44,453 nt of DNA, from NCBI GenBank assembly GCA_016192525.1, contig JACPTZ010000019.1:10121-54573 (forward strand), read 5' to 3'. Positions within the stretch are counted from its first letter, which is position 1; each line of letters starts with the position of its first letter. A model generated the notes under the pieces. That model had not been told where the DNA came from. It worked only from the letters and a program-made list of their open reading frames with translations, and did no database searches. This document shows, piece by piece, positions 1-7,711 of this stretch. The translations under genes and the position numbers were made by a program. The DNA is from Planctomycetota bacterium. Lineage in GTDB: Bacteria > Planctomycetota > MHYJ01 > JACPTZ01.

Positions 1-2
1 AG

Positions 3-431
3 GCGAGGGGAGTCCGGCCGTGGGCGATCGCCCTCGCGCCCGTGGTGTTCGCCCAGATCATGCTCGGGGCCGTCATCCGGCACACCCAGCCGGCCCTCAC
101 GATTCCCACCTTCCCCGACTGTTTCGGAAAGGTGCTCCCCCCGTTCACCTCGCTCGATATCACCCTGCATTTCGCCCACCGTGCGGCGGCGCTGGTCGTG
201 CTCGCGCCTCTGATCGTCGTCGCGGCGCGCACGTTCCAATGGGGCGTTCCGGGCGCGGCGCGACTCGCGGCCCTGCTCCTCTTCCTGCTTCTCGCGCAGG
301 TCCTTCTCGGGGCGCAGGTGATCTGGACGGCGAAGGACCCGGCCTGGACCACGGCGCATGTGGTCTGCGGGGCCCTGATCCTGGCCCTCTCGGTGGCGCT
401 GGCGCTCGTCTCCGTCCGGGCGACGCGCTGA
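3..431 (+). CDS. ctaA: Heme A synthase, C-terminal part (runs off the left edge)
   Basis: The reading frame is open from the first bases to a TGA at 429-431, about 142 residues, so the start lies outside the window. The protein is nearly all membrane helix and ends in the CtaA/COX15 pattern: His-bearing segments (a HFAHR motif near residue 58 and a TTAHVVCG motif near residue 118) that match the C-terminal heme-ligand half of the family. CtaA oxidises heme O to heme A in the cytoplasmic membrane. The context agrees, because heme O synthase (2192-3085, minus strand) and the aa3-type oxidase genes lie next door. The assignment rests on the motif layout and on context, as only the C-terminal third to half is visible. 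Confidence 0.85.
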   Translation, partial: ARGVRPWAIALAPVVFAQIMLGAVIRHTQPALTIPTFPDCFGKVLPPFTSLDITLHFAHRAAALVVLAPLIVVAARTFQWGVPGAARLAALLLFLLLAQVLLGAQVIWTAKDPAWTTAHVVCGALILALSVALALVSVRATR

Positions 432-496
432 GGGTGCGGTTTGGAGGGCGGCGAATCTGCTCGCCACACTGGCGCCCCTCCGTCCGCGATGATACG

Positions 497-709
497 ATGA
501 GGACGATGAAGCGCTCCAGAAGGCGTTCCCCACTCCGGCCGATCCCGCGCCCCGACACCGGGGATCTCACCCTCGCCGGTCTCGACTTCCACGCCATGGT
601 CGGCCGTCACCCCACGCCCGCGCAGCGGCTCGAACGGTCCTGGCGTCTGCGCCGGCTCCTTCCCGATCCGCAGAAGGTCCACGATGCGAAACTTTGGCCG
701 CGCCCTTGA
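497..709 (+). CDS. Small hypothetical protein upstream of a nucleotidyltransferase remnant
   Basis: A 70-residue basic ORF starting at ATG 497 (an internal ATG at 506 is also possible). Residues about 20-66 form a plausible amphipathic helical segment with an AQRLERSWRLRRLLPDP stretch. It overlaps the next ORF (684) by 26 bp, the layout of a two-gene operon in which a short protein precedes a nucleotidyltransferase-like protein, as in some toxin-antitoxin pairs. I do not recognise the family. It may be decayed along with its neighbour or may not be expressed. Confidence 0.4.
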   Translation: MRTMKRSRRRSPLRPIPRPDTGDLTLAGLDFHAMVGRHPTPAQRLERSWRLRRLLPDPQKVHDAKLWPRP

Positions 710-889
710 GCGAAGGCGCGTGGACTACCTGCTCATCAGCGGTCAGGCGGCCGTGTTGTACGGCACGTCCGATTCGAGGAGATCATGGCCCACTGCCGTT
801 CGGACACCCGCTACTGGTCCCGCATCATCGCTGAACTCGAGCGCCTCAGGGCGCGGGGGAGGTTGATGACGGAGGGAGCGTCGGTATGA
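684..889 (+). pseudogene. Nucleotidyltransferase-like gene remnant with an internal deletion
   Basis: The first 27 residues from ATG 684 carry the segment RRVDYLLISGQAAVLYG, which resembles the start of minimal nucleotidyltransferase domains (DUF6036/AbiEii-like: a hydrophobic strand followed by a Gly-Gly/Gly-Gln helix start). Directly after it, in another frame (767-889), comes a helical tail, FEEIMAHCRSDTRYWSRII followed by an Arg-rich helix, ending in a TGA that overlaps the ATG of the SCO gene at 886. The catalytic DxD region expected between the two halves is absent. The simplest reading is a gene that lost its middle, including the active site, and went out of frame. Alternatively these are two unrelated short frames. 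Confidence 0.5.
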
Positions 890-1938
890 CGACGGACTCG
901 CCCGGTCCCGCCCGTCCCCGGGCCCTGGCCGGCGCCGTTCTCGCCTTTCTCCTCGCCGCCGCCGCCGCGCACGGGCTGTTCCTTCTGCTTCGACCGCCCT
1001 CGACCCTCCGGGGGGACGCGCCGCCGGTCTACGGGACCGTGCCGTCGTTCACCCTCACCGACGAGTCCGGCCGCCCGCTGGGGTCGGGCGATCTCGCCGG
1101 GAAGGTCTGGATCGCCGATTTCATCTTCACCCGCTGCCGGAATCCCTGCCCGCAGCTCACGCACACCTTCGAGGGGCTGCAGCGCGATCTCCCCTCCGAG
1201 GCGCGCATCGTTTCCATTACGGTGGATCCCGCCTTCGACACCCCGGAGGTGCTGGCCGCCTATGCCGGGCTCCACGGGGCGCAGCCCGGTCGGTGGCACT
1301 TCCTGACCGGCGACCGGAAGGCGATCGTCGATCTCCTCTCGAAGGGGTTTCTGCAGGCCTTCGAGGAGCAGGCGGGAGCCCCCGAGCGGATCATCGTGCA
1401 CTCCTCGTACTTCGTACTCGTGGATCGCGACGGCGGGATGCGGGCCTATCGCGGGCTCGAACCCGACTCGGTCGCGGCCCTCGTCCGGGACGCACGGGTC
1501 CTTCTGGCCCCGCCCCTCCGCTCCGTGCGATCCCTGCCCGCGGTGAACGCCTCGCTCAATGCCTCGGCCGGCCTCCTGCTTCTGGCGGGACTGGTTCTGA
1601 TCCGGGCCCGCCGGCCCACGGCGCACGCGGCCTGCATGATCGCGGCGATGGGCGTCAGCGCGGCCTTCCTCATCTGCTATCTCGTGTATCACTTCGAGGC
1701 CGGATCGGCCCGCTTTCCGGGGGGCGGGACGGCCCGGACCGCGTACCTGGCGATCCTCGCGAGCCACACCGTCCTGGCGGCGGCGGTGCCCGTCCTCGCG
1801 CTCCGGACCGCCTGGCTGGGCTGGAAGGAGCTGTGGGACTCGCACCGGAAGTGGGCGAAGGTGACGATGCCCGTCTGGCTCTACGTCTCGATCACGGGGG
1901 TGGTGATCTACGTCATGCTGTACCGGGTGGAGTGGTAG
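886..1938 (+). CDS. SCO1/SenC copper chaperone fused to a DUF420 membrane domain
   Basis: A 350-residue protein. Residues 13-36 are a membrane anchor. Residues about 50-205 are a thioredoxin-fold SCO domain with the copper-binding CRNPC motif (Cys84, Cys88) and the distal ligand His172 (IIVHSSYF). Residues about 215-350 contain four to five membrane helices and match DUF420, including the conserved VNASLNA start, YHFEAGS and the HRKWAKVTMPVWLYVSITG end. SCO proteins deliver copper to the CuA site of oxidase subunit II. DUF420 proteins commonly sit in oxidase assembly clusters. The single polypeptide suggests both act in assembly of the adjacent oxidase. The ATG overlaps the stop of the preceding remnant. 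A MITE-like element has inserted exactly at its stop codon. Confidence 0.92.
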   Translation: MTTDSPGPARPRALAGAVLAFLLAAAAAHGLFLLLRPPSTLRGDAPPVYGTVPSFTLTDESGRPLGSGDLAGKVWIADFIFTRCRNPCPQLTHTFEGLQRDLPSEARIVSITVDPAFDTPEVLAAYAGLHGAQPGRWHFLTGDRKAIVDLLSKGFLQAFEEQAGAPERIIVHSSYFVLVDRDGGMRAYRGLEPDSVAALVRDARVLLAPPLRSVRSLPAVNASLNASAGLLLLAGLVLIRARRPTAHAACMIAAMGVSAAFLICYLVYHFEAGSARFPGGGTARTAYLAILASHTVLAAAVPVLALRTAWLGWKELWDSHRKWAKVTMPVWLYVSITGVVIYVMLYRVEW

Positions 1939-1945
1939 GTCCCGC

Positions 1946-2158
1946 GTACGAGGTTACCGCATTGTCATCCTGAGCTCAGCCGGCCGCTCCGCCACACGCC
2001 TGTCCGCCATCTGTGTTGCGGAGATGGCGGACAGGCGTTTGGCCGGCTGAGCGAAGGATCGCCAACGATGGAGTCTGCGAACCGCACAAGCTGGTGATCC
2101 TTCGCCTCGGCCTGCGGCCGAGGCTCAGGATGACAAGAGGCGGGACATAACCTCGTAC
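1946..2158. mobile_element. MITE-like element, copy 1
   Basis: A 213-bp non-coding element. It begins with gtacgaggttac (1946-1957) and ends with ataacctcgtac (2147-2158), an 11/12 terminal inverted repeat. It is flanked on both sides by the 8-bp direct repeat ggtcccgc (1938-1945 and 2159-2166), a target-site duplication. Inside are nested palindromes: tgtcatcctgagc near the left end mirrors gctcaggatgaca near the right end, with further hairpins between. It has no coding capacity. A second copy lies at 42219-42434 in the opposite orientation; the 51 bp at 1961-2011 are identical to its reverse complement. The insertion sits between the stop of the SCO gene and the end of ctaB, where its hairpins could act as a bidirectional terminator. 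Confidence 0.9.
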
Positions 2159-2191
2159 GGTCCCGCGGCCCCCGGTTTCAAGTGCCACCCA

Positions 2192-3085
2192 TCACCGGCT
2201 CGCGAGCGTGAGCAGCCCCAGCAGGGCAGGCAGGTAGACGAGGGAGGCGACGAAGAGGGGGCGGGCCTGGAGACGGGGCACCGCCGCACAGAGGGTGAAG
2301 GCGAGGCCGAGGAGGAGCGCCCCGGCGAGGTAGACCCCGCCGGACATGCCGAGCAGGTACGGCACGAGGCTCACCGCCACGAGGAGGAGGGAGGAGGGGA
2401 ACGGCGATCCGGAGAAGGTCGGAAACCCGGCCCGCGCGAAGTCCCCCGCGTTCATCCGCACGATCGCTTTGAAGTGCGGAAACTGCCAGACGAACAGGAT
2501 CGCAAACAGCGCCCACGCCTCCGCATCCGCCACCCCCCGCGACGCGCACCACCCCAGAAGCGGTCCCGCGGCGCCGTCGGCCGCCCCGACGAAGAAGGCG
2601 TACGGCGTGATCTTCTTGAGCGGGGTGTAGAGCCCGACATAGGTGAGGAGCGTGGCCCCGCCGAGCACGGCCGCCGTCACGTGGGTCCCCAGCGCCAGGA
2701 CGCCCACCCCCGCGATTCCGAGGACGATGCCGAACAGGGCCGCCGCGGAGGGCGAGATCGCGCCCGAGGGGATCGGTCGCGACATCGTGCGACGCATCCG
2801 GCGGTCGCTCTCCCGTTCCACCCACATGTTGAGGGCGCAGGCCCCGCCCGAGGCGAGCGCGGTCCCGGCGAGGGCGGCGGCCAGCGTCCCGAGGGCTCCG
2901 CCGCCGGCCATGAACCAGCCGGCGAGGAGGGTCACCAGAACCATCGCCGTGATGCCGGGCTTGGTGAGCGACAGCCACGCCCGCCAGCCGCCGGCGACCG
3001 TGGCGAGAGACCGGACCCGCTCGGACGATCCCACCGCCTCAAGGGCGGGAGAGACGTCCGGCGTCAGTGTCTGAACCGTCGGCAT
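2192..3085 (-). CDS. ctaB: Protoheme IX farnesyltransferase (heme O synthase)
   Basis: A 297-residue UbiA-family polytopic membrane protein. The first Asp-rich motif region reads NMWVERESDRRMRRTMSRP and the second conserved loop reads YTPLKKITPY, both characteristic of CtaB/CyoE. The WQFPHF motif is also present. The enzyme adds a farnesyl group to heme b, making the heme O used by CtaA. The start used is ATG 3085, just after a weak GGGAA stretch; this overlaps the 3' end of the upstream small membrane gene by 47 bp. A later start would not remove the core, since the conserved SLTKPG motif begins near residue 39. Confidence 0.95.
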   Translation of the reverse strand: MPTVQTLTPDVSPALEAVGSSERVRSLATVAGGWRAWLSLTKPGITAMVLVTLLAGWFMAGGGALGTLAAALAGTALASGGACALNMWVERESDRRMRRTMSRPIPSGAISPSAAALFGIVLGIAGVGVLALGTHVTAAVLGGATLLTYVGLYTPLKKITPYAFFVGAADGAAGPLLGWCASRGVADAEAWALFAILFVWQFPHFKAIVRMNAGDFARAGFPTFSGSPFPSSLLLVAVSLVPYLLGMSGGVYLAGALLLGLAFTLCAAVPRLQARPLFVASLVYLPALLGLLTLASR

Positions 3086-3404
3086 TCGATTCCCAGTCCG
3101 AATGGACCTCGAAGGACTCCGGCAGGCGGCCCCACTCGGAGGCCGCCGATCGACCCTTCTGTGCGGCCTGGGCCGCCTCGATGGCCCTGGCGCGGCGGTA
3201 CCAGAAGATCGCGACTCCGATGATAGCGAGGAGAACCATCCCCACCAGAACCAGGAGCGCCAGGATTCCTGCGATCACGCCATCCGTCGCCAACGACGAC
3301 GTCTTGCCGTAGCAGAGGTCTCAGCCGAAGGCTCGCCCCGCGCCGCTCGCGAGGAGCGCCCCGAGGAGCGCCGCCATCCGTGAAGGGGATGCGGTTTGGC
3401 GCAT
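3039..3404 (-). CDS. Small CxxC-type membrane protein with in-frame TGA, candidate selenoprotein
   Basis: Read from ATG 3404 with TGA translated, the product is 121 residues: a signal peptide (hydrophobic run ending RAFG), then TGA-D-L-C-Y-G-K, one transmembrane helix, and a charged tail. The TGA (3323-3321) falls where a Cys would complete a C-x-x-C-Y/F-G motif. From memory, small proteins with signal peptide, CPVCFG-like motif and one helix occur beside oxidase genes in related bacteria. The downstream part alone could only start at TTG 3293, which would lack the signal peptide and the motif. A weak hairpin (minus strand, 3298-3285, 5-bp stem, TTGG loop) begins 22 nt after the TGA, within range of a bacterial SECIS but not a good match. 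Alternatives are a point mutation or a sequencing error. It lies between the 68-residue gene and ctaB, probably in the same operon. Confidence 0.55.
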
Positions 3405-3434
3405 GACCACCGTCTCGTTCCGACCGGGCCCTGC

Positions 3435-3641
3435 CTACAGGTAGCTCACATGCTTCAGCTTCCTGAGGAACCAGACCCCGTACACCGCCAGCGCCACGCT
3501 GGAGAGGCAGGACCCCGCGCCGGTCGCGAGCATCCCGAGGCCGCCGTCCCGCGCATACTCCCGCAGGGCCCAGCCGCCGAAGCCGAGGGCGAAGGCGGTC
3601 GAGACGAGGATGAAGAAGATGTGAAAGGCCTTGAGCGACAT
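3435..3641 (-). CDS. Small oxidase-cluster membrane protein (68 aa)
   Basis: It starts at ATG 3641, five bases after the coxD stop, with a GGAGC ribosome-binding sequence lying inside the end of coxD. The product has two hydrophobic segments (residues about 5-25 and 35-58) and ends LRKLKHVSYL. Small two-helix proteins of this length commonly follow subunit IV genes in oxidase clusters of this type; I do not know a defined function. Position and translational coupling argue that it is an accessory part of the oxidase or of its assembly. Confidence 0.7.
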   Translation of the reverse strand: MSLKAFHIFFILVSTAFALGFGGWALREYARDGGLGMLATGAGSCLSSVALAVYGVWFLRKLKHVSYL

Positions 3642-3646
3642 GGCGG

Positions 3647-3985
3647 TCACAAGTGCTCCATCGACGTGAGGACCGGAAGGGCCATGAGCGCGGCGAAGAA
3701 GACCACGCACAGGGCCAGCGACCAGTATATCACCCGGGCTTCCTTGATCAGGTGCATGAAGTAGAGCGCCACCAGGCTTCCCTTGACCAGGGCGATGACC
3801 ATCGCCGCGGCGATCGCGAGGTTCTTCGAGGGGAGATCGAGGTAGGCAATGCCGACCGTGATCGCGGTCAGGACGCCGAGGGCGAAGAAGACGGCGAGGT
3901 AGATCTTGAGGTGCGCGCGGACCTCTTCGGCTCCGTGGGGCATGACCGCTGCTTCGGCGGGCGCCGGCGGGGGATGATCGGACAT
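3647..3985 (-). CDS. Cytochrome c oxidase subunit IV (CtaF/CoxD family)
   Basis: A 112-residue protein with three membrane helices after a short polar N-terminus. The motifs VKGSLVALYFMHLIKEARVIYW and the AHLKIYLAVFFALGVLTAITV start are typical of the prokaryotic subunit IV family of caa3/aa3-type oxidases. The ATG at 3985 has an AAGGAG ribosome-binding site 7 bases upstream. Subunit IV is a small structural subunit that stabilises the CuB site region. Gene order coxB-coxA-coxC-coxD is the usual one. Confidence 0.9.
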   Translation of the reverse strand: MSDHPPPAPAEAAVMPHGAEEVRAHLKIYLAVFFALGVLTAITVGIAYLDLPSKNLAIAAAMVIALVKGSLVALYFMHLIKEARVIYWSLALCVVFFAALMALPVLTSMEHL

Positions 3986-4003
3986 CGCAATCTCCTTCTT
4001 TGC

Positions 4004-4834
4004 CTACAACAGGTACAGCGTCGGGAAGAGGAATATCCAGACCAGGTCGACAAAGTGCCAGTACAGTCCGGTGCACTCGATGCGGCCGGTGAAGCGTTCC
4101 GGGTCGGTGCGCCACATCCGGCTCCCCGGGAGGAGGAAATAGAGCAGGACGACGATTCCCCCGAGGACGTGGATGCCGTGAAGGCCGGTCAGCGTGAAGT
4201 AGACGGCGAAGAAGGTGTCGCGGTGCGGACCGAAGAAGGTGAGGCGCTCCATGTCCTCCGCCGCGAGTTCGATGGCCGCCGGGTGCTCGTGCGATCCCGC
4301 GGGGGGATCGGCGACGAAGGAGATCTTTCCGTCGTGGAGGTCGTCCCTGGAGCGGATCCACGACGTGATCGCCCCCCCGTTCCCGGCGGTCGCGTGATCG
4401 ATGTGTCCGGTGATCTTGAGGGCCCCTGCCTTGTCGGCCGCCTCCGATCCCTCCACGAGGGTCACCTCGTAGTGGTGGAGTTTCCCGCCGTACTCGAACG
4501 CCTTCACCACCATGAAGCCGAGGGCGAGGAGGATGGTCAGCGTCTGGAACAGCTTGAACTTCCCGAACTGGTTCATCTTGAGCGAGGCCCAGGCCATCAC
4601 CATCGTCACGCTGGAGGTGATGAGGATGACCGTGTTGAGCGTGGCGAGGGGGATGTTCAGGATCGTCCGGCCCATCGGCCACTGTTCGGAGCCGGTCCGG
4701 ATGAGGATGTACGAGGAGAAGAGCGCCCCGAAGAGCATCACCTCCGACGCGAGGAAGAGCCAGATGCCGAGCTTCGCGTTCGGGATGCCGGTGACCGGGT
4801 GGGGCTTTACGGACCAGGGAATCGCGGTACTCAC
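4004..4834 (-). CDS. coxC: Cytochrome c oxidase subunit III
   Basis: A 276-residue protein from the GTG at 4834, chosen because a GGAG sits 6 bases upstream; an in-frame TTG at 4846 would add four residues. Helices near residues 24-45, 60-80 and 87-107 are followed by a hydrophilic insert of about 75 residues (roughly 110-190, including a [17 protein letters not shown] stretch), then the conserved [19 protein letters not shown] and [19 protein letters not shown] helices of subunit III. The HGIHV and WHFVD motifs are diagnostic. The long polar insert is a feature of this copy. It lies 21 bases downstream of coxA. Confidence 0.93.
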   Translation of the reverse strand: MSTAIPWSVKPHPVTGIPNAKLGIWLFLASEVMLFGALFSSYILIRTGSEQWPMGRTILNIPLATLNTVILITSSVTMVMAWASLKMNQFGKFKLFQTLTILLALGFMVVKAFEYGGKLHHYEVTLVEGSEAADKAGALKITGHIDHATAGNGGAITSWIRSRDDLHDGKISFVADPPAGSHEHPAAIELAAEDMERLTFFGPHRDTFFAVYFTLTGLHGIHVLGGIVVLLYFLLPGSRMWRTDPERFTGRIECTGLYWHFVDLVWIFLFPTLYLL

Positions 4835-4855
4835 GGGGGTCTCCAATCCAGAGAA

Positions 4856-6688
4856 TCAGTGGGCGGCCGGGACCGGCGGCGCCGAAGGGGTTCCTTCCGA
4901 GGCGGAATCAGGGCGCGCGTGCTGCGGGCAGAAGTCGCCCGACTGGCCGGGGACGCTGTATTCGTAGGGTCCGCGATGAACCTCCGGGAGCGTCGTGAAG
5001 TTCCCGTGAGGGGGGGGGGAGGGCGCGGCCCATTCCAGCGTGGTCGCCTCCCACGGGTTGTCGTTGACCTTCTCGCCCGCCTTCCAGGACTTGAAGAAGT
5101 TGATGATGAAGGGGATCTGGGCGACCGCGAGCATCCACGCCGACCAGGACACCATGAGGCTCAGCGGCTGCACGCCCCGCCCGTGGACGTAGACCGTCTG
5201 GTCGTACATCCGGCGGTTCAGTCCGGCCATCCCCATGAAGAACATCGGCATGAAGATGCTGTTCATCAGGATCAGGGTGGGCCAGAAGTGGAGATGACCG
5301 AGCAGGCCGCTCATCTTCCGTCCGGTGACTTTCGGGTACCAGTAGTAGATTCCGGCGAAAAGCGCCATGATCGTTCCGGGGGCGACCACGTAGTGGAAGT
5401 GCCCGATCACGTAGTAGGTGTCGTGCAGGTGGAGGTCGGAGAGGGTGAGTCCCAGCGGGAGCCCGGTGAGGCCGCCGATGGCGAACATGGGCAGGAAGGC
5501 GAGGGCGAAGAGCATCGGGATGGAGAACCGGATCGAGCCGCCCCAGAGGCTCAGGATCATGCAGGTGAGGATGATGACGGACGGGATCGAGATGATCATC
5601 GTCGTCGTCTGGAAGAAGGTGCTCATGACGGTTCCCATCCCGGTCATGAACATGTGGTGCGCCCAGACGATGAACGACATGAAGCCGAGGAAGATCGCCG
5701 CGTAGACGAGCAGGCGGTATCCCCAGAGCGGCTTCCGCGTATTGTTCGCCACGATCTCGGCCACGATTCCCATGGCCGGGAGGATGAGGACGTAGACTTC
5801 CGGATGCGCCAGGAACCAGAAGAGGTGCTGCCAGAGCAGCGCGCTTCCCCCTCCGCTGTAGCCCGTGGTCTGCGCGTACGGAATCGCGTTCACCACCAGA
5901 CCGCTCGGGAGGAAGAAGGAGGTGCCGAAGACCCGGTCCATGAGCTGCAGGACGCCGGCGGCCTCGAGCGGCGGGAAGGCGAGGAGGAGCAGGAAGGCGG
6001 TCACCAGCTGGGCCCAGACGAAGAAGGGGAGGCGGAACATGCTGAGTCCCGGGGCCCGCATCTGGACGATGGTCACGATGAAGTTCACCGAGCCGAGGAG
6101 CGAGGAGGTGATGAGGAAGACCATCCCCACCAGCCACCAGGTCTGGCCCTGGGTGGCGATGTTGGAGAGCGGGGGATAGGAGGTCCAGCCCGAGGAGGCG
6201 GCGCCGCCCGGGACGAAGAACGAGGCGAGCATGATGACCCCGCCGCAGAAATAGACCCAGTACGAGGCCATGTTGAGTTTGGGGAAGGCCATGTCGGGCG
6301 CGCCGATCTGGAGCGGAACCACATAATTGCCGAAGGCCCCCACGGCGATCGGGACCACGCCGAGGAAGACCATGATCGTCCCGTGCATCGCCCCGAGCTG
6401 GTTGTAGAATCCGGCCTCCAGCACCCCGCCGGGCGCCCGGATGTTTCCGAGGAGCTCGGCGAGCCACGGCCAGGGCAGCGGCTGGTTCGGATAGGCGAGC
6501 TGCCACCGCATCAGCATCATCAGGGTGAAGCCGAAGAAGAGGAAGCAGAGCCCCGTGATGCCGTACTGGATCCCGATGACCTTGTGGTCCTGGGAGAAGA
6601 CGTACTTCCAGAGGAACGACGTCTCCCCGTGTCCTCCGCCATGGGCCTCGCGGGCGCCGGGCGATCCGTTGGGGTGGGTGTCGGTCAA
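4856..6688 (-). CDS. coxA: Cytochrome c oxidase subunit I (heme-copper catalytic subunit)
   Basis: A 610-residue protein starting at TTG 6688 with GGAGG 10 bases upstream. It has the full set of heme-copper oxidase motifs: GAMHGTIMVF (low-spin heme ligand His), HPEVYVLILPAMGI (CuB His and the cross-linked Tyr), WAHHMFMTGM (two CuB His) and DTYYVIGHFHYV (heme a3 and heme a His). It reduces O2 to water and pumps protons across the cytoplasmic membrane. The N-terminal 30 residues are a polar His-Gly-rich extension before the first helix. The C-terminus is a long Pro-rich tail after the last helix. The HPEVY pattern fits an A-type oxidase. Confidence 0.97.
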   Translation of the reverse strand: MTDTHPNGSPGAREAHGGGHGETSFLWKYVFSQDHKVIGIQYGITGLCFLFFGFTLMMLMRWQLAYPNQPLPWPWLAELLGNIRAPGGVLEAGFYNQLGAMHGTIMVFLGVVPIAVGAFGNYVVPLQIGAPDMAFPKLNMASYWVYFCGGVIMLASFFVPGGAASSGWTSYPPLSNIATQGQTWWLVGMVFLITSSLLGSVNFIVTIVQMRAPGLSMFRLPFFVWAQLVTAFLLLLAFPPLEAAGVLQLMDRVFGTSFFLPSGLVVNAIPYAQTTGYSGGGSALLWQHLFWFLAHPEVYVLILPAMGIVAEIVANNTRKPLWGYRLLVYAAIFLGFMSFIVWAHHMFMTGMGTVMSTFFQTTTMIISIPSVIILTCMILSLWGGSIRFSIPMLFALAFLPMFAIGGLTGLPLGLTLSDLHLHDTYYVIGHFHYVVAPGTIMALFAGIYYWYPKVTGRKMSGLLGHLHFWPTLILMNSIFMPMFFMGMAGLNRRMYDQTVYVHGRGVQPLSLMVSWSAWMLAVAQIPFIINFFKSWKAGEKVNDNPWEATTLEWAAPSPPPHGNFTTLPEVHRGPYEYSVPGQSGDFCPQHARPDSASEGTPSAPPVPAAH

Positions 6689-6760
6689 GGGTGTGATTCC
6701 TCCAGTCTCTCTTCCGTTCCGCCGCGGGGGCCGCCCTTCTCGGGCGGCCGCGCCCCGCTC

Positions 6761-7708
6761 CTACTTCGCCATCTTCCCCGCGATGAACGCCGCGAACTGC
6801 TCCTCGGTGTCGATCGAGACGGCCGCCCGCATCCCCGAGTGGCCGTTTCCGCACAGCTGGGCGCAGGCCAGTTCGACCGGGAACTTGAGCTTCACCGACA
6901 ACTCCTGAACGCCGGCCCCGGTCAGACCCTTGACGAGGGCCTCACCGAAGACGAACGTGTCGCCCGACTTCAGCAGATCCGATCCGTCCGCCGCCTTCAC
7001 CGCCTCCATCGCGATGTATGGTTCCTTCCGCCCGACGAGCGCCGGACCGATCCGGAGCCGTTCCGGAGACATCGCCGCGAAGATCTCGTCATTCGTCTTC
7101 GTGGCCTGGAACCAGATCGGGATGTTGAGCCCCGGCACGGCGTCGTGCTTCACCCGCATGAGAGGGATGTTAAAGCCGTGAATCACGTCGCGCGAGGTGA
7201 CGTAGACCACGATCGGCCGGTTCACCGGGAAGTGGAACTCGTCCTTCGAGACGGCGTCCCTGGAGGGGTCGCGGAGGCCGAGGGGGTTGGACGGCTTGAT
7301 CCGGTCGGCGCTGGCCGGCTCGAATTCGCCGTCGGGACCCGGATACCAGAAGTACCACGCGAACTGCTCCGCGATGCAGCGGACCACGACCTTGTCCGGA
7401 GCGTCGGTCCGGGGCAACTCGTACCGGATGCTCGCCCAGACGGGAATCGAGAAGCCGAGGAGCAGCACCAGCTCGATGAGGGCGACGGCCACCTCGGCGT
7501 ACTTCGACCCCTTGAAATGGGGGAGTTCGTACTGCGCCTTGTGTCCCGGCCGCTGTCGGAACCGGATGAGGCAGTACAGCATGAAAATTCCCCAGCCGAC
7601 GAACAGGGCCACCGCCAGATAGTGGACGTAGTCGATGAGCAGGTCCACGCTCGGGCCGTGCGTCGAGACGTCGGCCGGAAACCAGTAGCCGAATTTGACC
7701 GGGTCCAT
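6761..7708 (-). CDS. coxB: Cytochrome c oxidase subunit II (CuA protein)
   Basis: A 315-residue protein with two N-terminal helices (residues about 20-45 and 72-95) and a periplasmic cupredoxin domain. The CuA ligands are present: His in DVIHGFNIP, and Cys282, Cys286, His290 and Met293 in CAQLCGNGHSGM. Position 284, which binds CuA through its backbone and is usually Glu, is Gln here. There is no C-terminal cytochrome c domain, so the enzyme is aa3-like in this subunit. A 30-residue insert lies before the CuA Cys motif. The ATG at 7708 follows the upstream stop by 3 bases, with GAGGAG as its ribosome-binding site. Confidence 0.95.
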   Translation of the reverse strand: MDPVKFGYWFPADVSTHGPSVDLLIDYVHYLAVALFVGWGIFMLYCLIRFRQRPGHKAQYELPHFKGSKYAEVAVALIELVLLLGFSIPVWASIRYELPRTDAPDKVVVRCIAEQFAWYFWYPGPDGEFEPASADRIKPSNPLGLRDPSRDAVSKDEFHFPVNRPIVVYVTSRDVIHGFNIPLMRVKHDAVPGLNIPIWFQATKTNDEIFAAMSPERLRIGPALVGRKEPYIAMEAVKAADGSDLLKSGDTFVFGEALVKGLTGAGVQELSVKLKFPVELACAQLCGNGHSGMRAAVSIDTEEQFAAFIAGKMAK

Positions 7709-7711
7709 CTT

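Noticed and set aside
3285-3298. Hairpin after the in-frame TGA as a firm SECIS element
   Set aside because: The stem is only 5 bp and the loop TTGG lacks the early G of the usual bacterial pattern; it is kept as weak support only.
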